This document shows positions 18,937 through 29,359 of a stretch of 64,000 nucleotides of DNA, one piece after another. The translations under genes and the position numbers were made by a program. The stretch spans positions 2,356,001 to 2,420,000 of the forward strand of contig NZ_CP087196.1 in the NCBI RefSeq assembly GCF_024749285.1, written 5' to 3'. The first letter of the stretch is position 1; each line of letters begins with the position of its first letter. This DNA is from Pseudomonas sp. B21-015. GTDB taxonomy: Bacteria; Pseudomonadota; Gammaproteobacteria; Pseudomonadales; Pseudomonadaceae. Under the pieces are notes generated by a model. That model did not search any database, was not told the DNA's origin, and saw only the letters and a program-made list of their open reading frames with translations.

Positions 18937-19436
18937 TCAATGATCTCGGCTTTCTCGATGATCACGTCTTCTGCGGGTACGTCCTGGTGGCCGGCTTTGG
19001 AAGTCGTGGCCACGCCTTTGATCTTGTCCACCACGTCGGTGCCTTCGACTACTTTGGCGAATACGGCGTAACCCCAACCCTGAACGGTTTTGGCGCTGTG
19101 GTTCAGGAAGCTGTTGTCAGCCACGTTGATGAAGAACTGGGCGGAAGCCGAATGCGGTTCCATGGTGCGGGCCATGGCCACGCTGTACTTCACGTTCGGC
19201 AGGCCGTTGTCGGCTTCGTTCTGGATGCTTGGGCGCTTGTCTTTCTTTTCTTTCATGCCTGGCTCGAAACCGCCGCCCTGGATCATGAAGTTACCGATGA
19301 CGCGGTGGAAAACGGTGTTTTCGTAGTGACCGGCTTTGACGTACTCGACGAAGTTGGCAACGGTGATCGGTGCCTTTTCAGCGTTCAGTTCCAGGACGAT
19401 GTCGCCATGGTTGGTGGTCAGTTTGACTTGGGTCAT
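18933..19436 (-). CDS. ppiB: PpiB, cytoplasmic cyclophilin-type peptidyl-prolyl isomerase
   Basis: A 167-residue single-domain cyclophilin without a signal peptide, speeding cis-trans proline isomerisation. The core [15 protein letters not shown] and the [22 protein letters not shown] stretch hold the catalytic arginine and the binding pocket. It starts divergently from glnS and runs into lpxH, the usual Pseudomonas order. Confidence 0.93.
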   Translation of the reverse strand: MTQVKLTTNHGDIVLELNAEKAPITVANFVEYVKAGHYENTVFHRVIGNFMIQGGGFEPGMKEKKDKRPSIQNEADNGLPNVKYSVAMARTMEPHSASAQFFINVADNSFLNHSAKTVQGWGYAVFAKVVEGTDVVDKIKGVATTSKAGHQDVPAEDVIIEKAEIIE

Positions 19437-19698
19437 GATGGGTACTCTTTCAAGAAATTCGTGGGTTTCGGGGCGCTTTGGCCCTCAACCGGTCCGGCCA
19501 GTGTCGGCCAAGGCACGCAGTTTAGCGTGCCGGGCGCGAATTTCGAGGCTGTTTTTCATCGGCAGCCGATTAAATGCAACCGATTGCCGGCCTGCTCTGT
19601 CAGCCACTTGACAGCATCGGCTATGATAAGCCCCTTTGATTTATAACAGCCGCTTTGATTTGGCCAACTGGCCGCGCACTTGTACGTTCAAGGATCCT

Positions 19699-21396
19699 AT
19701 GAGCAAGCCCACTGTCGACCCTACCTCGAATTCCAAGACCGGCCCTGCCGTGCCGGTCAATTTCCTGCGCCCGATCATCCAGGCGGACCTGGACTCGGGT
19801 AAGCACACGCAGATCGTCACCCGTTTCCCGCCTGAGCCCAACGGTTACCTGCACATCGGTCACGCCAAGTCGATCTGTGTGAACTTCGGTCTGGCCCAGG
19901 AATTCGGCGGCGTCACGCACCTGCGTTTCGACGACACCAACCCGGCCAAGGAAGACCAGGAGTACATCGACGCGATCGAAAGCGACGTCAAATGGCTGGG
20001 CTTCGAATGGTCCGGTGAAGTGCGCTATGCCTCGCAGTATTTCGACCAGTTGCACGACTGGGCGGTAGCGCTGATCAAGGCCGGCAAGGCTTACGTCGAC
20101 GACCTGACCCCTGAACAGGCCAAGGAATACCGTGGCAGCCTGACCGAGCCGGGCAAGAACAGCCCATTCCGCGACCGCTCCGTGGAAGAAAACCTCGACT
20201 GGTTCGCCCGCATGCGCGCCGGCGAATTCCCGGACGGCGCACGCGTGCTGCGGGCCAAGATCGACATGGCCTCGCCGAACATGAACCTGCGCGACCCGAT
20301 CATGTATCGCATCCGTCACGCGCACCACCACCAGACCGGTGACAAGTGGTGCATCTACCCGAACTACGACTTCACCCACGGTCAGTCGGACGCCATCGAA
20401 GGCATCACGCACTCGATCTGCACCCTGGAGTTCGAAAGCCACCGTCCGCTGTACGAGTGGTTCCTCGAGAACCTGCCAGTACCGGCGAACCCGCGTCAGT
20501 ACGAGTTCAGCCGCCTGAACCTGAACTACACCATCACCAGCAAGCGCAAGCTCAAGCAGCTTGTGGACGAGAAACACGTCAATGGCTGGGACGATCCGCG
20601 CATGTCCACGCTGTCGGGCTTCCGCCGCCGTGGCTACACGCCGAAATCGATCCGCAACTTCTGCGAAATGATCGGCACCAACCGTTCCGACGGCGTGGTG
20701 GACTTCGGCATGCTCGAATTCAGCATCCGTGACGACCTCGACCACAGCGCTCCACGCGCCATGTGCGTGCTGCGTCCGCTGAAAGTCGTGATCACCAACT
20801 ACCCGGAAGGTCAGGTCGAAAACCTCGAACTGGCGTGCCACCCGAAAGAAGACATGGGCGTGCGGGTTCTGCCGTTCGCCCGCGAGCTCTACATCGACCG
20901 TGAAGACTTCATGGAAGAGCCGCCAAAAGGCTACAAGCGCCTGGAGCCGAACGGCGAAGTGCGTCTGCGCGGCAGCTACGTGATCCGTGCCGACGAAGCG
21001 ATCAAGGACGCCGAGGGCAACATCGTCGAACTGCGTTGCTCCTATGACCCGGAAACCCTGGGCAAGAACCCTGAAGGCCGCAAGGTCAAAGGCGTGGTGC
21101 ACTGGGTGCCGGCCGCGGCCAGCGTCGAATGCGAAGTGCGTCTGTACGATCGCCTGTTCCGTTCGGCCAACCCTGAAAAGGCCGAAGACAGCGCCAGTTT
21201 CCTGGACAACATCAACCCTGACTCGCTGCAAGTTCTCACCGGTTGTCGTGCTGAACCCTCGCTGGGCAATGCACAGCCAGAAGACCGTTTCCAGTTCGAG
21301 CGCGAAGGTTACTTCGTCGCGGATATCAAGGACTCGAAACCGGGCGCTCCGGTATTCAACCGTACCGTGACCCTGCGTGATTCGTGGGGCCAGTGA
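19699..21396 (+). CDS. glnS: Glutaminyl-tRNA synthetase
   Basis: A 565-residue class I synthetase charging tRNA(Gln). The HIGH motif appears in [20 protein letters not shown] (residues about 48-67). The KMSKS equivalent is the [12 protein letters not shown] segment, and [14 protein letters not shown] is typical of GlnRS. Two C-terminal beta-barrel anticodon-binding domains follow. ATG 19699 has AAGGATCC just upstream; the longer frame from 19636 lacks family similarity. cysS begins 20 bases after the stop. Confidence 0.96.
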   Translation: MSKPTVDPTSNSKTGPAVPVNFLRPIIQADLDSGKHTQIVTRFPPEPNGYLHIGHAKSICVNFGLAQEFGGVTHLRFDDTNPAKEDQEYIDAIESDVKWLGFEWSGEVRYASQYFDQLHDWAVALIKAGKAYVDDLTPEQAKEYRGSLTEPGKNSPFRDRSVEENLDWFARMRAGEFPDGARVLRAKIDMASPNMNLRDPIMYRIRHAHHHQTGDKWCIYPNYDFTHGQSDAIEGITHSICTLEFESHRPLYEWFLENLPVPANPRQYEFSRLNLNYTITSKRKLKQLVDEKHVNGWDDPRMSTLSGFRRRGYTPKSIRNFCEMIGTNRSDGVVDFGMLEFSIRDDLDHSAPRAMCVLRPLKVVITNYPEGQVENLELACHPKEDMGVRVLPFARELYIDREDFMEEPPKGYKRLEPNGEVRLRGSYVIRADEAIKDAEGNIVELRCSYDPETLGKNPEGRKVKGVVHWVPAAASVECEVRLYDRLFRSANPEKAEDSASFLDNINPDSLQVLTGCRAEPSLGNAQPEDRFQFEREGYFVADIKDSKPGAPVFNRTVTLRDSWGQ

Positions 21397-21416
21397 TCAA
21401 GTCTTAAGGAACTGTC

Positions 21417-22799
21417 GTGCTTACGATCTACAACACGCTCACCAAGAGCAAAGAAGTCTTCAAGCCTCTGGATGGCAACAAGGTGCGCATGTACGTCTGC
21501 GGGATGACCGTGTACGACTACTGCCACCTGGGCCATGGCCGCAGCATGGTCGCGTTCGACCTGGTGACCCGCTGGTTGCGGTTCAGCGGTTACGACCTGA
21601 CCTACGTGCGCAACATCACCGACATCGACGACAAGATCATCAATCGCGCCCGTGAAAACGGCGAGTCGTTCGAGGCGCTGACCGAGCGCATGATCGCGGC
21701 GATGCACGAAGACGAGTCGCGCCTGAACATCAAGAAGCCCGACATGGAACCGCGCGCCACCGGCCACATCGCCGGCATGCACGCGATGATCCAGACCCTG
21801 ATCGACAAGGGCTACGCCTACGCACCGGGCAATGGCGACGTGTACTACCGCGTCGCCAAGTTCATGGGTTACGGCAAGCTGTCGCGCAAGAAGATCGAAG
21901 ACCTGCGCATCGGCGCGCGGATCGAAGTCGACGAGTCCAAGCAGGACCCGCTGGACTTCGTGCTGTGGAAGGGCGCCAAGCCGGGCGAGCCGAGCTGGCC
22001 ATCGCCTTGGGGCGACGGTCGTCCGGGCTGGCACATCGAGTGCTCGGTGATGTCGACCTGCTGCCTCGGCGAGACCTTCGACATTCATGGCGGCGGCAGC
22101 GACCTCGAGTTCCCGCACCATGAAAACGAAATCGCCCAGAGCGAAGCGGCCACCGGCAAGACCTACGCCAATGCGTGGATGCATTGCGGCATGATTCGCA
22201 TCAATGGCGAGAAGATGTCCAAGTCCTTGAACAACTTCTTCACCATTCGCGACGTGCTGGAAAAGTACCACCCGGAAGTCGTGCGTTACCTGCTGGTGTC
22301 GAGCCACTACCGCAGCGCGATCAACTATTCGGAAGATAACCTCAAGGACGCCAAGGGCGCGCTCGAGCGTTTCTACCATGCGTTGAAAGGCCTGCCGAAC
22401 GCGGCGCCGGCGGGTGGCGAAGCCTTTGTCGAGCGTTTCACCCAGGTGATGAACGACGACTTTGGCACGCCGGAAGCCTGTGCGGTGCTGTTCGAGATGG
22501 TCCGCGAGATCAACCGTTTGCGCGAGAGCGATCTCGATGCCGCGGCGGGTCTGGCGGCGCGCTTGAAGGAACTGGCAAGTGTCTTGGGTGTGTTGCAGCT
22601 TGAGGCCGATGACTTCTTGCAGGCCGGTGCCGAAGGGCGGGTCGATGCGGCGCAAGTCGATGCTCTGATTCAGGCGCGTCTGACGGCTCGTGCCAATAAA
22701 GACTGGGCCGAATCCGACCGCATCCGCGACCAGCTCACCGCCATGGGCGTGGTGCTGGAAGACGGCAAGGGCGGCACGACCTGGCGTCTGGCTGACTGA
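21417..22799 (+). CDS. cysS: Cysteinyl-tRNA synthetase
   Basis: A 460-residue monomeric class I synthetase charging tRNA(Cys). [16 protein letters not shown] near residue 28 combines a zinc-binding cysteine with the HIGH motif. [31 protein letters not shown] holds the other zinc ligands, and [10 protein letters not shown] is the KMSKS loop. The GTG start follows TAAGGA. A strong terminator follows the gene, so glnS-cysS forms a two-gene unit. Confidence 0.96.
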   Translation: MLTIYNTLTKSKEVFKPLDGNKVRMYVCGMTVYDYCHLGHGRSMVAFDLVTRWLRFSGYDLTYVRNITDIDDKIINRARENGESFEALTERMIAAMHEDESRLNIKKPDMEPRATGHIAGMHAMIQTLIDKGYAYAPGNGDVYYRVAKFMGYGKLSRKKIEDLRIGARIEVDESKQDPLDFVLWKGAKPGEPSWPSPWGDGRPGWHIECSVMSTCCLGETFDIHGGGSDLEFPHHENEIAQSEAATGKTYANAWMHCGMIRINGEKMSKSLNNFFTIRDVLEKYHPEVVRYLLVSSHYRSAINYSEDNLKDAKGALERFYHALKGLPNAAPAGGEAFVERFTQVMNDDFGTPEACAVLFEMVREINRLRESDLDAAAGLAARLKELASVLGVLQLEADDFLQAGAEGRVDAAQVDALIQARLTARANKDWAESDRIRDQLTAMGVVLEDGKGGTTWRLAD

Positions 22800-22831
22800 T
22801 CGCTGCGTTCGCTACGCCTTTCACAAAAACG

Positions 22832-22856
22832 AAAACCCGCCTTGTGCGGGTTTTTG
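22832..22856 (+). terminator. Intrinsic terminator after cysS
   Basis: AAAACCCGC and GCGGGTTTTT flank a five-base loop, with the T-run on the plus strand. It ends the glnS-cysS transcript. Confidence 0.88.
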
Positions 22857-22865
22857 TTTGCCCCA

Positions 22866-22980
22866 CTGATCGTTCCCATGCTCTGCGTGGGAATGCAGCC
22901 CGGGACGCTCCGCGTCCCTTCCAGAGCCGAACGCGGAGCGTCCGTTGAGGCATTCCCACGCGGAGCGTGGGAACGATCAG
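22866..22980. repeat. Long inverted repeat of the GCGTGGGAACG family
   Basis: Outer arms of about 30 bases (CTGATCGTTCCCATGCTCTG and inverse) enclose an inner pair built on GGGACGCTCCGCGTCCC and GGACGCTCCGCGTT. The right arm overlaps the stop codon of the sigma-54 regulator on the minus strand, so the element also supplies the end of that gene. Confidence 0.75.
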
Positions 22981-24851
22981 TCGCCTGACTGGCGCAATCG
23001 CTTGTAAAGGGTGTTGCGACTAACCCCGAGCCTGCGCGCCAAATGGGAAATATTGCCTCCCGCCGCCTGCAACTGCCGATTCAATTCCTCGGCATCATTG
23101 AGGTCGACGGTTATCGGCTCTGGCGAATCCACCGGTTCCATCTCCAGATCGACAAAAAAATCATCCGGCAAATGCTCCGGCCGCACCGGTTGTTCCTCGG
23201 CCATGGCCAGTGCCACCTGCATCACACTGCTCACCTGACGTAAATTCCCCGGCCATGGATGACGACTGAACAGCTCCATCACTTCGGGGCTCAACCCAGC
23301 CCACTGCGATGGTTCACGATGCTGTTCCCACAAGCGCTTGAACAGCGCCTGCTTGTCGCTGCGCTCCCTGAGTGGCGGCAGCTCCAGGGTCAGGCCACCG
23401 ATGCGGTAATAAAGATCTTCGCGAAACCGCCCCAGCTGAACCTGCTCGCGCAACGAGCGGTTGGTCGCTGAAATGATCCGAATGTCCACCGGGAACAACT
23501 CGCTGCTGCCCACCGGTTGCACGCAGCGCTCCTGTAAAACCCGTAACAACCGAGCCTGGGTCGGCAACGGCATGTCGCCGATTTCATCGAGGAACAGCGT
23601 TCCTTTATCGGCCTTGCGGATCAGCCCGATGCTGCCTTTCTGATTGGCGCCGGTGAACGCGCCTTTCTCGTAGCCAAACAGTTCGGATTCCACCAGTTCG
23701 GCGGGGATCGCCGCACAGTTGACGGCAATGAACGGCTGTTTTCTGCGCGAACTGGCCTGGTGCAGCGCTTTGACGAAGACCTCCTTGCCGACCCCGGTTT
23801 CACCGTGGATCAGCAGGGGGATGTCTTTCTCCAGCAAGCGTTCGGCCTGACGCACGGCCTTTTCTACGCGGCTGTCGCCGAAGTGCAGGGTGTTGAGGCT
23901 AATCGCGTTCGATGCGGCGACGTTCGGCTCGGTACTTTTGGGCTCAGCAAACACCCTGGGCTGAATCGATGCCTGCTTCGGTCGCTTCAACAAACACTGA
24001 AAACGATTACGCCCGGATGTCTGCAAGGCGAACGGCAATCCATCGGGTTGATTGATCAATTCCAGCAGTGACACCTTGAACAGACTCTCGACACTCACCC
24101 GCGACAGGCTGATGCCCAACAGATTGTCGGCCCGACGGTTGGCCGACAGCACCTGACCGGTCTCGTCGAAGATCAGCAACCCGGCCCACTGGCTGTCGAG
24201 GTTGTTCAGCCCGGTGTTGAAGGTCAGCTGGAAATGCTGGCCGTGGAACAGGTTGAGGATCAGCCGGTTTTCCACGGTCTGGCTCATCATCTTGACCATG
24301 CCCAAGGTGTGGGAGGGCGGCAGATAGCTGTCACTGGATACGTCCAGTACCGCGATCACCTTGCGCTCGGCATCGAAAATCGGCGCGGCGGAACCGGTCA
24401 TGAAGCGGTTGGCTTTCAAGAAGTGTTCATCGTGCTCGATGTGCACGGCCTGTTCGCAGGCGAGGGCGGTGCCAATGGCGTTGGTGCCGCTGCAACGCTC
24501 CATCCAGCTGGCGCCCGCGCTGAAACCACGGGTCAGGCTCGGCTCGATAAACCGCTGGGTGCCCCACGACGTCAGGACCTGGCCCTGATTGTCGGCGAGC
24601 ATGATCAGGCAGTTGGAGTTGCTGAGGATGTTCTCGTAATACGGCAGGACTTCCTGATGAGTGGTCTGCACCAGTGAGTGCTGGCTTTCCAGTAACTGGG
24701 CGATGCCATCGGCCGGCAACTGATCGAACGCCGGCGCGCTCTGATGATTGAGCCCGAACGCGCGGCAACGGGACCAGGAGTCCTGGATGAGGGTGTCGTG
24801 GGAGAGCGGCAGGGCAGGTGCGGCCATGGCATTCAGCCTCTGAAACAGCAT
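22977..24851 (-). CDS. Sigma-54-dependent activator, AcoR-like
   Basis: A 624-residue enhancer-binding protein. A GAF-type sensor covers residues about 70-200 (CSGTNAIGTALACEQAVHIE is typical of AcoR). A PAS-like segment follows at 215-270, then the AAA+ domain: Walker A GETGVGKE at 350-357, GAFTGA at 397-402 and Walker B GTLFLDEIGD at 417-426. A Fis-type helix-turn-helix lies at 599-620 (GNISHLARRLGVSRNTLYKRL). All elements for sigma-54 activation are intact. It is divergent from the two-ATPase importer, whose upstream region has TGTTCA repeats and a -24/-12 promoter, so that operon is the probable target. Confidence 0.9.
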   Translation of the reverse strand: MLFQRLNAMAAPALPLSHDTLIQDSWSRCRAFGLNHQSAPAFDQLPADGIAQLLESQHSLVQTTHQEVLPYYENILSNSNCLIMLADNQGQVLTSWGTQRFIEPSLTRGFSAGASWMERCSGTNAIGTALACEQAVHIEHDEHFLKANRFMTGSAAPIFDAERKVIAVLDVSSDSYLPPSHTLGMVKMMSQTVENRLILNLFHGQHFQLTFNTGLNNLDSQWAGLLIFDETGQVLSANRRADNLLGISLSRVSVESLFKVSLLELINQPDGLPFALQTSGRNRFQCLLKRPKQASIQPRVFAEPKSTEPNVAASNAISLNTLHFGDSRVEKAVRQAERLLEKDIPLLIHGETGVGKEVFVKALHQASSRRKQPFIAVNCAAIPAELVESELFGYEKGAFTGANQKGSIGLIRKADKGTLFLDEIGDMPLPTQARLLRVLQERCVQPVGSSELFPVDIRIISATNRSLREQVQLGRFREDLYYRIGGLTLELPPLRERSDKQALFKRLWEQHREPSQWAGLSPEVMELFSRHPWPGNLRQVSSVMQVALAMAEEQPVRPEHLPDDFFVDLEMEPVDSPEPITVDLNDAEELNRQLQAAGGNISHLARRLGVSRNTLYKRLRQSGD

Positions 24852-24875
24852 TTTTATTGTTGTTATGAGATTCCA

Positions 24876-24965
24876 TGTGGGAGCGGGCTTGCTCGCGAAT
24901 GCGGACTGTCAAACACCAATAATGTGTCTGACAGCCCGCATTCGCGAGCAAGCCCGCTCCCACAG
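24876..24965. repeat. Twin REP (inverted pair)
   Basis: TGTGGGAGCGGGCTTGCTCG and its inverse form 24-25-base arms with a 40-base middle. It lies between the divergent regulator start and the TGTTCA repeats, an unusual place for a REP pair because neither neighbouring gene ends there. Confidence 0.8.
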
Positions 24966-24970
24966 AGTGT

Positions 24971-25040
24971 TGTTCACTATTGTTCATTGTCAACCGGTGG
25001 ATTGTTCAATTGTTCAGTCACGGTTGTTCATTTCTGTTCA
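24971..25040 (+). promoter_or_regulatory. Six TGTTCA repeats, likely enhancer sites
   Basis: TGTTCA occurs at 24971, 24981, 25003, 25011, 25025 and 25035, all in the same orientation, as three close pairs. The cluster ends about 65 bases before the -24 element, a normal distance for upstream activating sequences. The AcoR-like protein encoded next door is the most likely binder. Confidence 0.6.
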
Positions 25041-25104
25041 GCAACGAAAGCGGTTTTACCACTGTTTTTAAGATTTTCTAGCTGTATCAAAGGTTTGCAG
25101 TTTC

Positions 25105-25120
25105 TGGCACGAAAGTCGCT
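25105..25120 (+). promoter_or_regulatory. Sigma-54 (-24/-12) promoter
   Basis: TGGCACGAAAGTCGCT matches TGGCACG-N4-TTGCW at every position except one T in the -12 element. GG and GC are separated by the required 10 bases. It lies 46 bases before the first ABC gene. Confidence 0.75.
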
Positions 25121-25165
25121 CTATAGCTCCGGTCGCTTGACTCCAAATAATAAAAAGGCCGAGCC

Positions 25166-26260
25166 ATGTCACTAATCCTGGAGCACGTCAGCCGCACCAT
25201 CGAGGGCCAGACCTGGATCGACGATGCGTGCCTTAATTTCGAACCCGGATCCTTCAACGTTTTGCTGGGTCGCACGCTGTCCGGCAAAACCAGCCTCATG
25301 CGCCTGATGGCAGGTCTGGACAAGCCTGACAGCGGCCGCATCCTGATGAACGGCGTCGACGTTACCCAACGCCCAGTGCGTTTGCGCAACGTGTCGATGG
25401 TGTATCAGCAGTTCATCAATTACCCGACCATGACGGTGTTCGAGAACATCGCCTCGCCGCTGCGTCAGGGCGGCGTTGCCAATGAACTGATCCAGAGCAA
25501 AGTGCTGGAAACCGCGAAGATGCTGCGCATCGAGAAGTTCCTCCAGCGCCATCCTTTGGAACTCTCCGGCGGCCAGCAACAACGCACGGCGATGGCCCGG
25601 GCGCTGGTCAAGGACGCTGAGCTGATTCTGTTCGACGAGCCGCTGGTCAACCTCGACTACAAGCTGCGCGAAGAGTTGCGTCAGGAAATGCGCGAGCTGT
25701 TCAAGGCCCGCAACACCATCGCGATTTACGCCACCACTGAACCCAACGAAGCCCTGGCGCTGGGCGGTACTACCACCATTCTTCATGAAGGTCGGGTGAT
25801 TCAGAGCGGCAAGTCCTCCGAGGTGTATCACCAGCCGCAAACCGTGCTGGCGGCGGAGCTGTTCTCCGAGCCGCCGATCAACCTGATGCCGGGGCGCATC
25901 GCCGGCAATGAAGTGAGCTTCGCCAATTTCGTGCACTTCCCGTTGAACGTCGATCTACGTCCGGTGGGCGAGGGCGAGTTCCGTTTTGGCGTGCGCCCCA
26001 GCCATATCTCGCTGGTGCCGAGTAACGACGACGATCTGGAACTGGCGGTGACCGTCGAGGTGGCCGAGATCAGCGGCTCGGAAACCTTCCTGCACGTGCG
26101 CAACGAGTATTTCCTGCTGGTGCTGCATTTGCCGGGTGTTCATGAGTACGACGTCGACGCGCCGATTCGCATCTATATCCCGACCCATAAACTGTTTGTG
26201 TTCGATATGCAGGGGCGGCTGGTTCAGGCGCCCGGTCGCCGTATTGCGAGGGTTGCCTGA
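25166..26260 (+). CDS. ABC transporter ATP-binding protein 1 (GlpS-like), altered switch histidine
   Basis: A 364-residue ATPase of the sugar/glycerol importer type. Walker A is GRTLSGKT (35-42), the signature LSGGQ (133-137) is intact, and Walker B is LILFDEP (153-159). The switch loop reads YATTEP (188-193) where active ATPases have YVTHDQ, so the catalytic histidine is replaced by Thr191. A C-terminal TOBE-like domain follows. The stop shares one base with the start of the second ATPase. Two ATPases, two permeases, a DUF2160 protein and a large binding protein match the Rhizobium glpSTPQV glycerol importer arrangement (recalled, not searched). Confidence 0.85.
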   Translation: MSLILEHVSRTIEGQTWIDDACLNFEPGSFNVLLGRTLSGKTSLMRLMAGLDKPDSGRILMNGVDVTQRPVRLRNVSMVYQQFINYPTMTVFENIASPLRQGGVANELIQSKVLETAKMLRIEKFLQRHPLELSGGQQQRTAMARALVKDAELILFDEPLVNLDYKLREELRQEMRELFKARNTIAIYATTEPNEALALGGTTTILHEGRVIQSGKSSEVYHQPQTVLAAELFSEPPINLMPGRIAGNEVSFANFVHFPLNVDLRPVGEGEFRFGVRPSHISLVPSNDDDLELAVTVEVAEISGSETFLHVRNEYFLLVLHLPGVHEYDVDAPIRIYIPTHKLFVFDMQGRLVQAPGRRIARVA

Positions 26261-27353
26261 TGGCCGAAATCCGTTTGCAGGGCCTTGCCCACAGCTACAC
26301 CCCTACGCCGACCGGTCCCGAGGATTACGCGATCCGTGAGATGGACCACGTCTGGGAGCAGGGCGGCGCTTATGCGCTGCTCGGCCCCTCGGGGTGCGGC
26401 AAGTCGACCTTGCTCAACATCATTTCCGGGTTGCTCAGCCCGTCCCAGGGCCAAGTGCTGTTCGACAGTAAAGTGGTCAACGAACTGACCCCGGAAAAGC
26501 GCAATATCGCCCAGGTTTTCCAGTTTCCGGTGGTCTACGACACCATGACGGTGTTCGATAACCTGGCCTTCCCGTTGCGCAATCAGGGCATGGCGGAGGC
26601 GAAAATTTTCAGCAAGGTGCATGAAATCGCCGAAGTCCTCGACCTTCAGGCGTTGTTGCACAAGAAGGCGCGCAACCTCACCGCCGATGAAAAACAGAAA
26701 GTCTCCATGGGCCGTGGGCTGGTGCGCGATGACGTGTCGGCGATCCTCTTCGATGAACCGCTGACGGTGATCGACCCGCATCTGAAATGGAAGCTGCGAC
26801 GCAAGCTCAAGCAGATCCACGAGCAGTTCAACATCACCATGGTCTACGTCACCCACGATCAGCTCGAAGCTTCGACCTTCGCTGACAAGATCGCGGTGAT
26901 GTATGGCGGGCAAATCGTGCAGTTCGGTACACCACGGGAATTGTTCGAGCGGCCGAGCCACACCTTTGTCGGCTACTTCATCGGCAGCCCGGGGATGAAC
27001 CTTATCGAGGTCCAGCCGCAAGCCGGCGGTGTCGGTTTCGCCGGGACCCACTTGCCGTTGTCCGATGCGATGCAGAAACGAATCGCCGACACCGAATGGA
27101 AATCTCTGAAGGTTGGCATCCGTCCGGAGTTCGTCCATGTGTGGGAAGAGGCCTTTGATGACGCGATGCAGGCACAGGTCGTACACGTCGAAGACCTGGG
27201 CACCTACAAAATCATGACACTTAACCTTGATGGCGCGCCGCTGAAAGTACGCCTGGCCGAAGACAAACCGGTGCCCGAAGGCACGGCGTACATCAGCTTT
27301 CCGGCCCAGTGGCTGATGGTCTATGCCGATGATTACTTGCTGGAGGTGCTGCC

Positions 27354-27357
<4 letters not shown>
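26260..27357 (+). CDS. ABC transporter ATP-binding protein 2 (GlpT-like), degenerate signature motif
   Basis: A 365-residue partner ATPase. Walker A GPSGCGKST (42-50), Walker B AILFDEP (161-167) and the switch histidine in VYVTHDQ (His199) are intact. The ABC signature is LTADEKQ (140-146) instead of LSGGQ. This complements the loss in the neighbouring ATPase: a heterodimer would have one consensus site (this Walker A/B/His with the partner's LSGGQ) and one degenerate site. Its stop overlaps the first permease start. Confidence 0.85.
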
Positions 27358-28220
<863 letters not shown>

Positions 28221-28228
28221 GGCCCGCC

Positions 28229-29029
28229 ATGAGCAAGAGAAAGCTTATTCCACTGCTGGTCTACATCCTGTTCCTGCTGGTGCCGATCTACTGGCTGTTG
28301 AACATGTCCTTCAAGAGCAACACCGAAATCCTCGGCGGTCTGACGCTGTTTCCCCAGGATTTCACCTTCGCCAACTACAAGGTGATTTTCACCGACCCGA
28401 GCTGGTACACCGGTTACCTCAACTCGGCGTACTACGTCAGCATGAACACGATCATTTCCCTGACCGTGGCGTTGCCGGCGGCCTATGCGTTTTCGCGTTA
28501 CCGCTTTCTCGGTGACAAGCACCTGTTCTTCTGGTTGCTGACCAACCGCATGGCACCGCCGGCGGTGTTCCTGCTGCCGTTCTTCCAGCTGTACTCCTCG
28601 ATCGGGTTGTTCGACACGCACATCGCGGTGGCATTGGCCCATTGCCTGTTCAACGTTCCGTTGGCGGTGTGGATTCTCGAAGGTTTCATGTCCGGGGTGC
28701 CGAAGGAAATCGACGAAACCGCCTACATCGATGGCTACAGCTTTCCCAAGTTCTTCGTGAAGATTTTTGTCCCCTTGATCGGCTCCGGGATCGGTGTCAC
28801 GGCGTTTTTCTGCTTCATGTTTTCCTGGGTCGAACTGTTGCTGGCGCGAACCCTGACTTCGGTGAACGCCAAACCCATCGCCGCGGTGATGACCCGCACG
28901 GTCTCGGCGTCCGGTATCGACTGGGGCGTGCTGGCGGCTGCGGGGGTGTTGACCATCCTGCCGGGCATGCTGGTGATCTGGTTCGTTCGCAACCACGTGG
29001 CCAAGGGCTTTGCCCTGGGCCGGGTATGA
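28229..29029 (+). CDS. ABC transporter permease (GlpQ-like, MalG family)
   Basis: A 266-residue MalG-type permease with six helices. The EAA loop is IDETAYIDGYSFPKFFVKIF near residue 155. ATG 28229 was chosen over an in-frame GTG at 28217 because a GTGAGG ribosome-binding site precedes it. It is the partner pore subunit, followed seven bases later by the small DUF2160 gene. Confidence 0.88.
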   Translation: MSKRKLIPLLVYILFLLVPIYWLLNMSFKSNTEILGGLTLFPQDFTFANYKVIFTDPSWYTGYLNSAYYVSMNTIISLTVALPAAYAFSRYRFLGDKHLFFWLLTNRMAPPAVFLLPFFQLYSSIGLFDTHIAVALAHCLFNVPLAVWILEGFMSGVPKEIDETAYIDGYSFPKFFVKIFVPLIGSGIGVTAFFCFMFSWVELLLARTLTSVNAKPIAAVMTRTVSASGIDWGVLAAAGVLTILPGMLVIWFVRNHVAKGFALGRV

Positions 29030-29036
29030 GGAACTG

Positions 29037-29312
29037 ATGATGGAATGGATGAGTTGGACTGGCCCCACGGCGGCGTTCTTCAGCGTCATTGCCTTGATCC
29101 TCGCGGGTATGACGACCTGGGAGTTGCGTTCGCCGAGTGTTCCTCGGCGTGGTTTTCTGCCGATTGCCACCACCCGTGGCGATCGGCTGTTTATCGGTCT
29201 TCTCGGCAGCGCCTACCTGCATTTGCTGGTAATCGGCGTCACCGACTGGAGCATCTGGGTAGCGTTCGCGTTGTCCCTGGTGTGGCTGTTGGCTGTGATG
29301 CGTTGGGGCTAG
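29037..29312 (+). CDS. DUF2160-type small membrane protein of the importer operon
   Basis: A 91-residue protein with three predicted membrane helices (about 10-28, 50-68 and 70-88). It begins MMEWMSWTGPTAAFFSVIAL. GAGGA lies six bases before the ATG. It sits between the second permease and the binding-protein gene; I recall DUF2160 proteins at the same place in glycerol-type ABC operons. The role is unknown; an extra membrane subunit is plausible. Confidence 0.75.
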   Translation: MMEWMSWTGPTAAFFSVIALILAGMTTWELRSPSVPRRGFLPIATTRGDRLFIGLLGSAYLHLLVIGVTDWSIWVAFALSLVWLLAVMRWG

Positions 29313-29359
29313 TCGAATCGCTCGGCAATGTTGCTCCGAAAATCAAACAGGAGGTCTCT

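Larger units (their letters stand above)
24852..25165. other. Divergent control region between activator and importer
   Basis: No gene. From left to right it holds a twin REP, six TGTTCA repeats and a sigma-54 promoter, each listed separately. No obvious sigma-70 promoter for the regulator gene was seen. Confidence 0.7.

Noticed and set aside
19608..19647. Possible glnS promoter (TTGACA ... TATAAC)
   Set aside because: The spacing between the hexamers is 28 bases, too long for a sigma-70 promoter.
19621..21231. 536-codon minus-strand ORF
   Set aside because: Antisense to glnS, which is clearly real.
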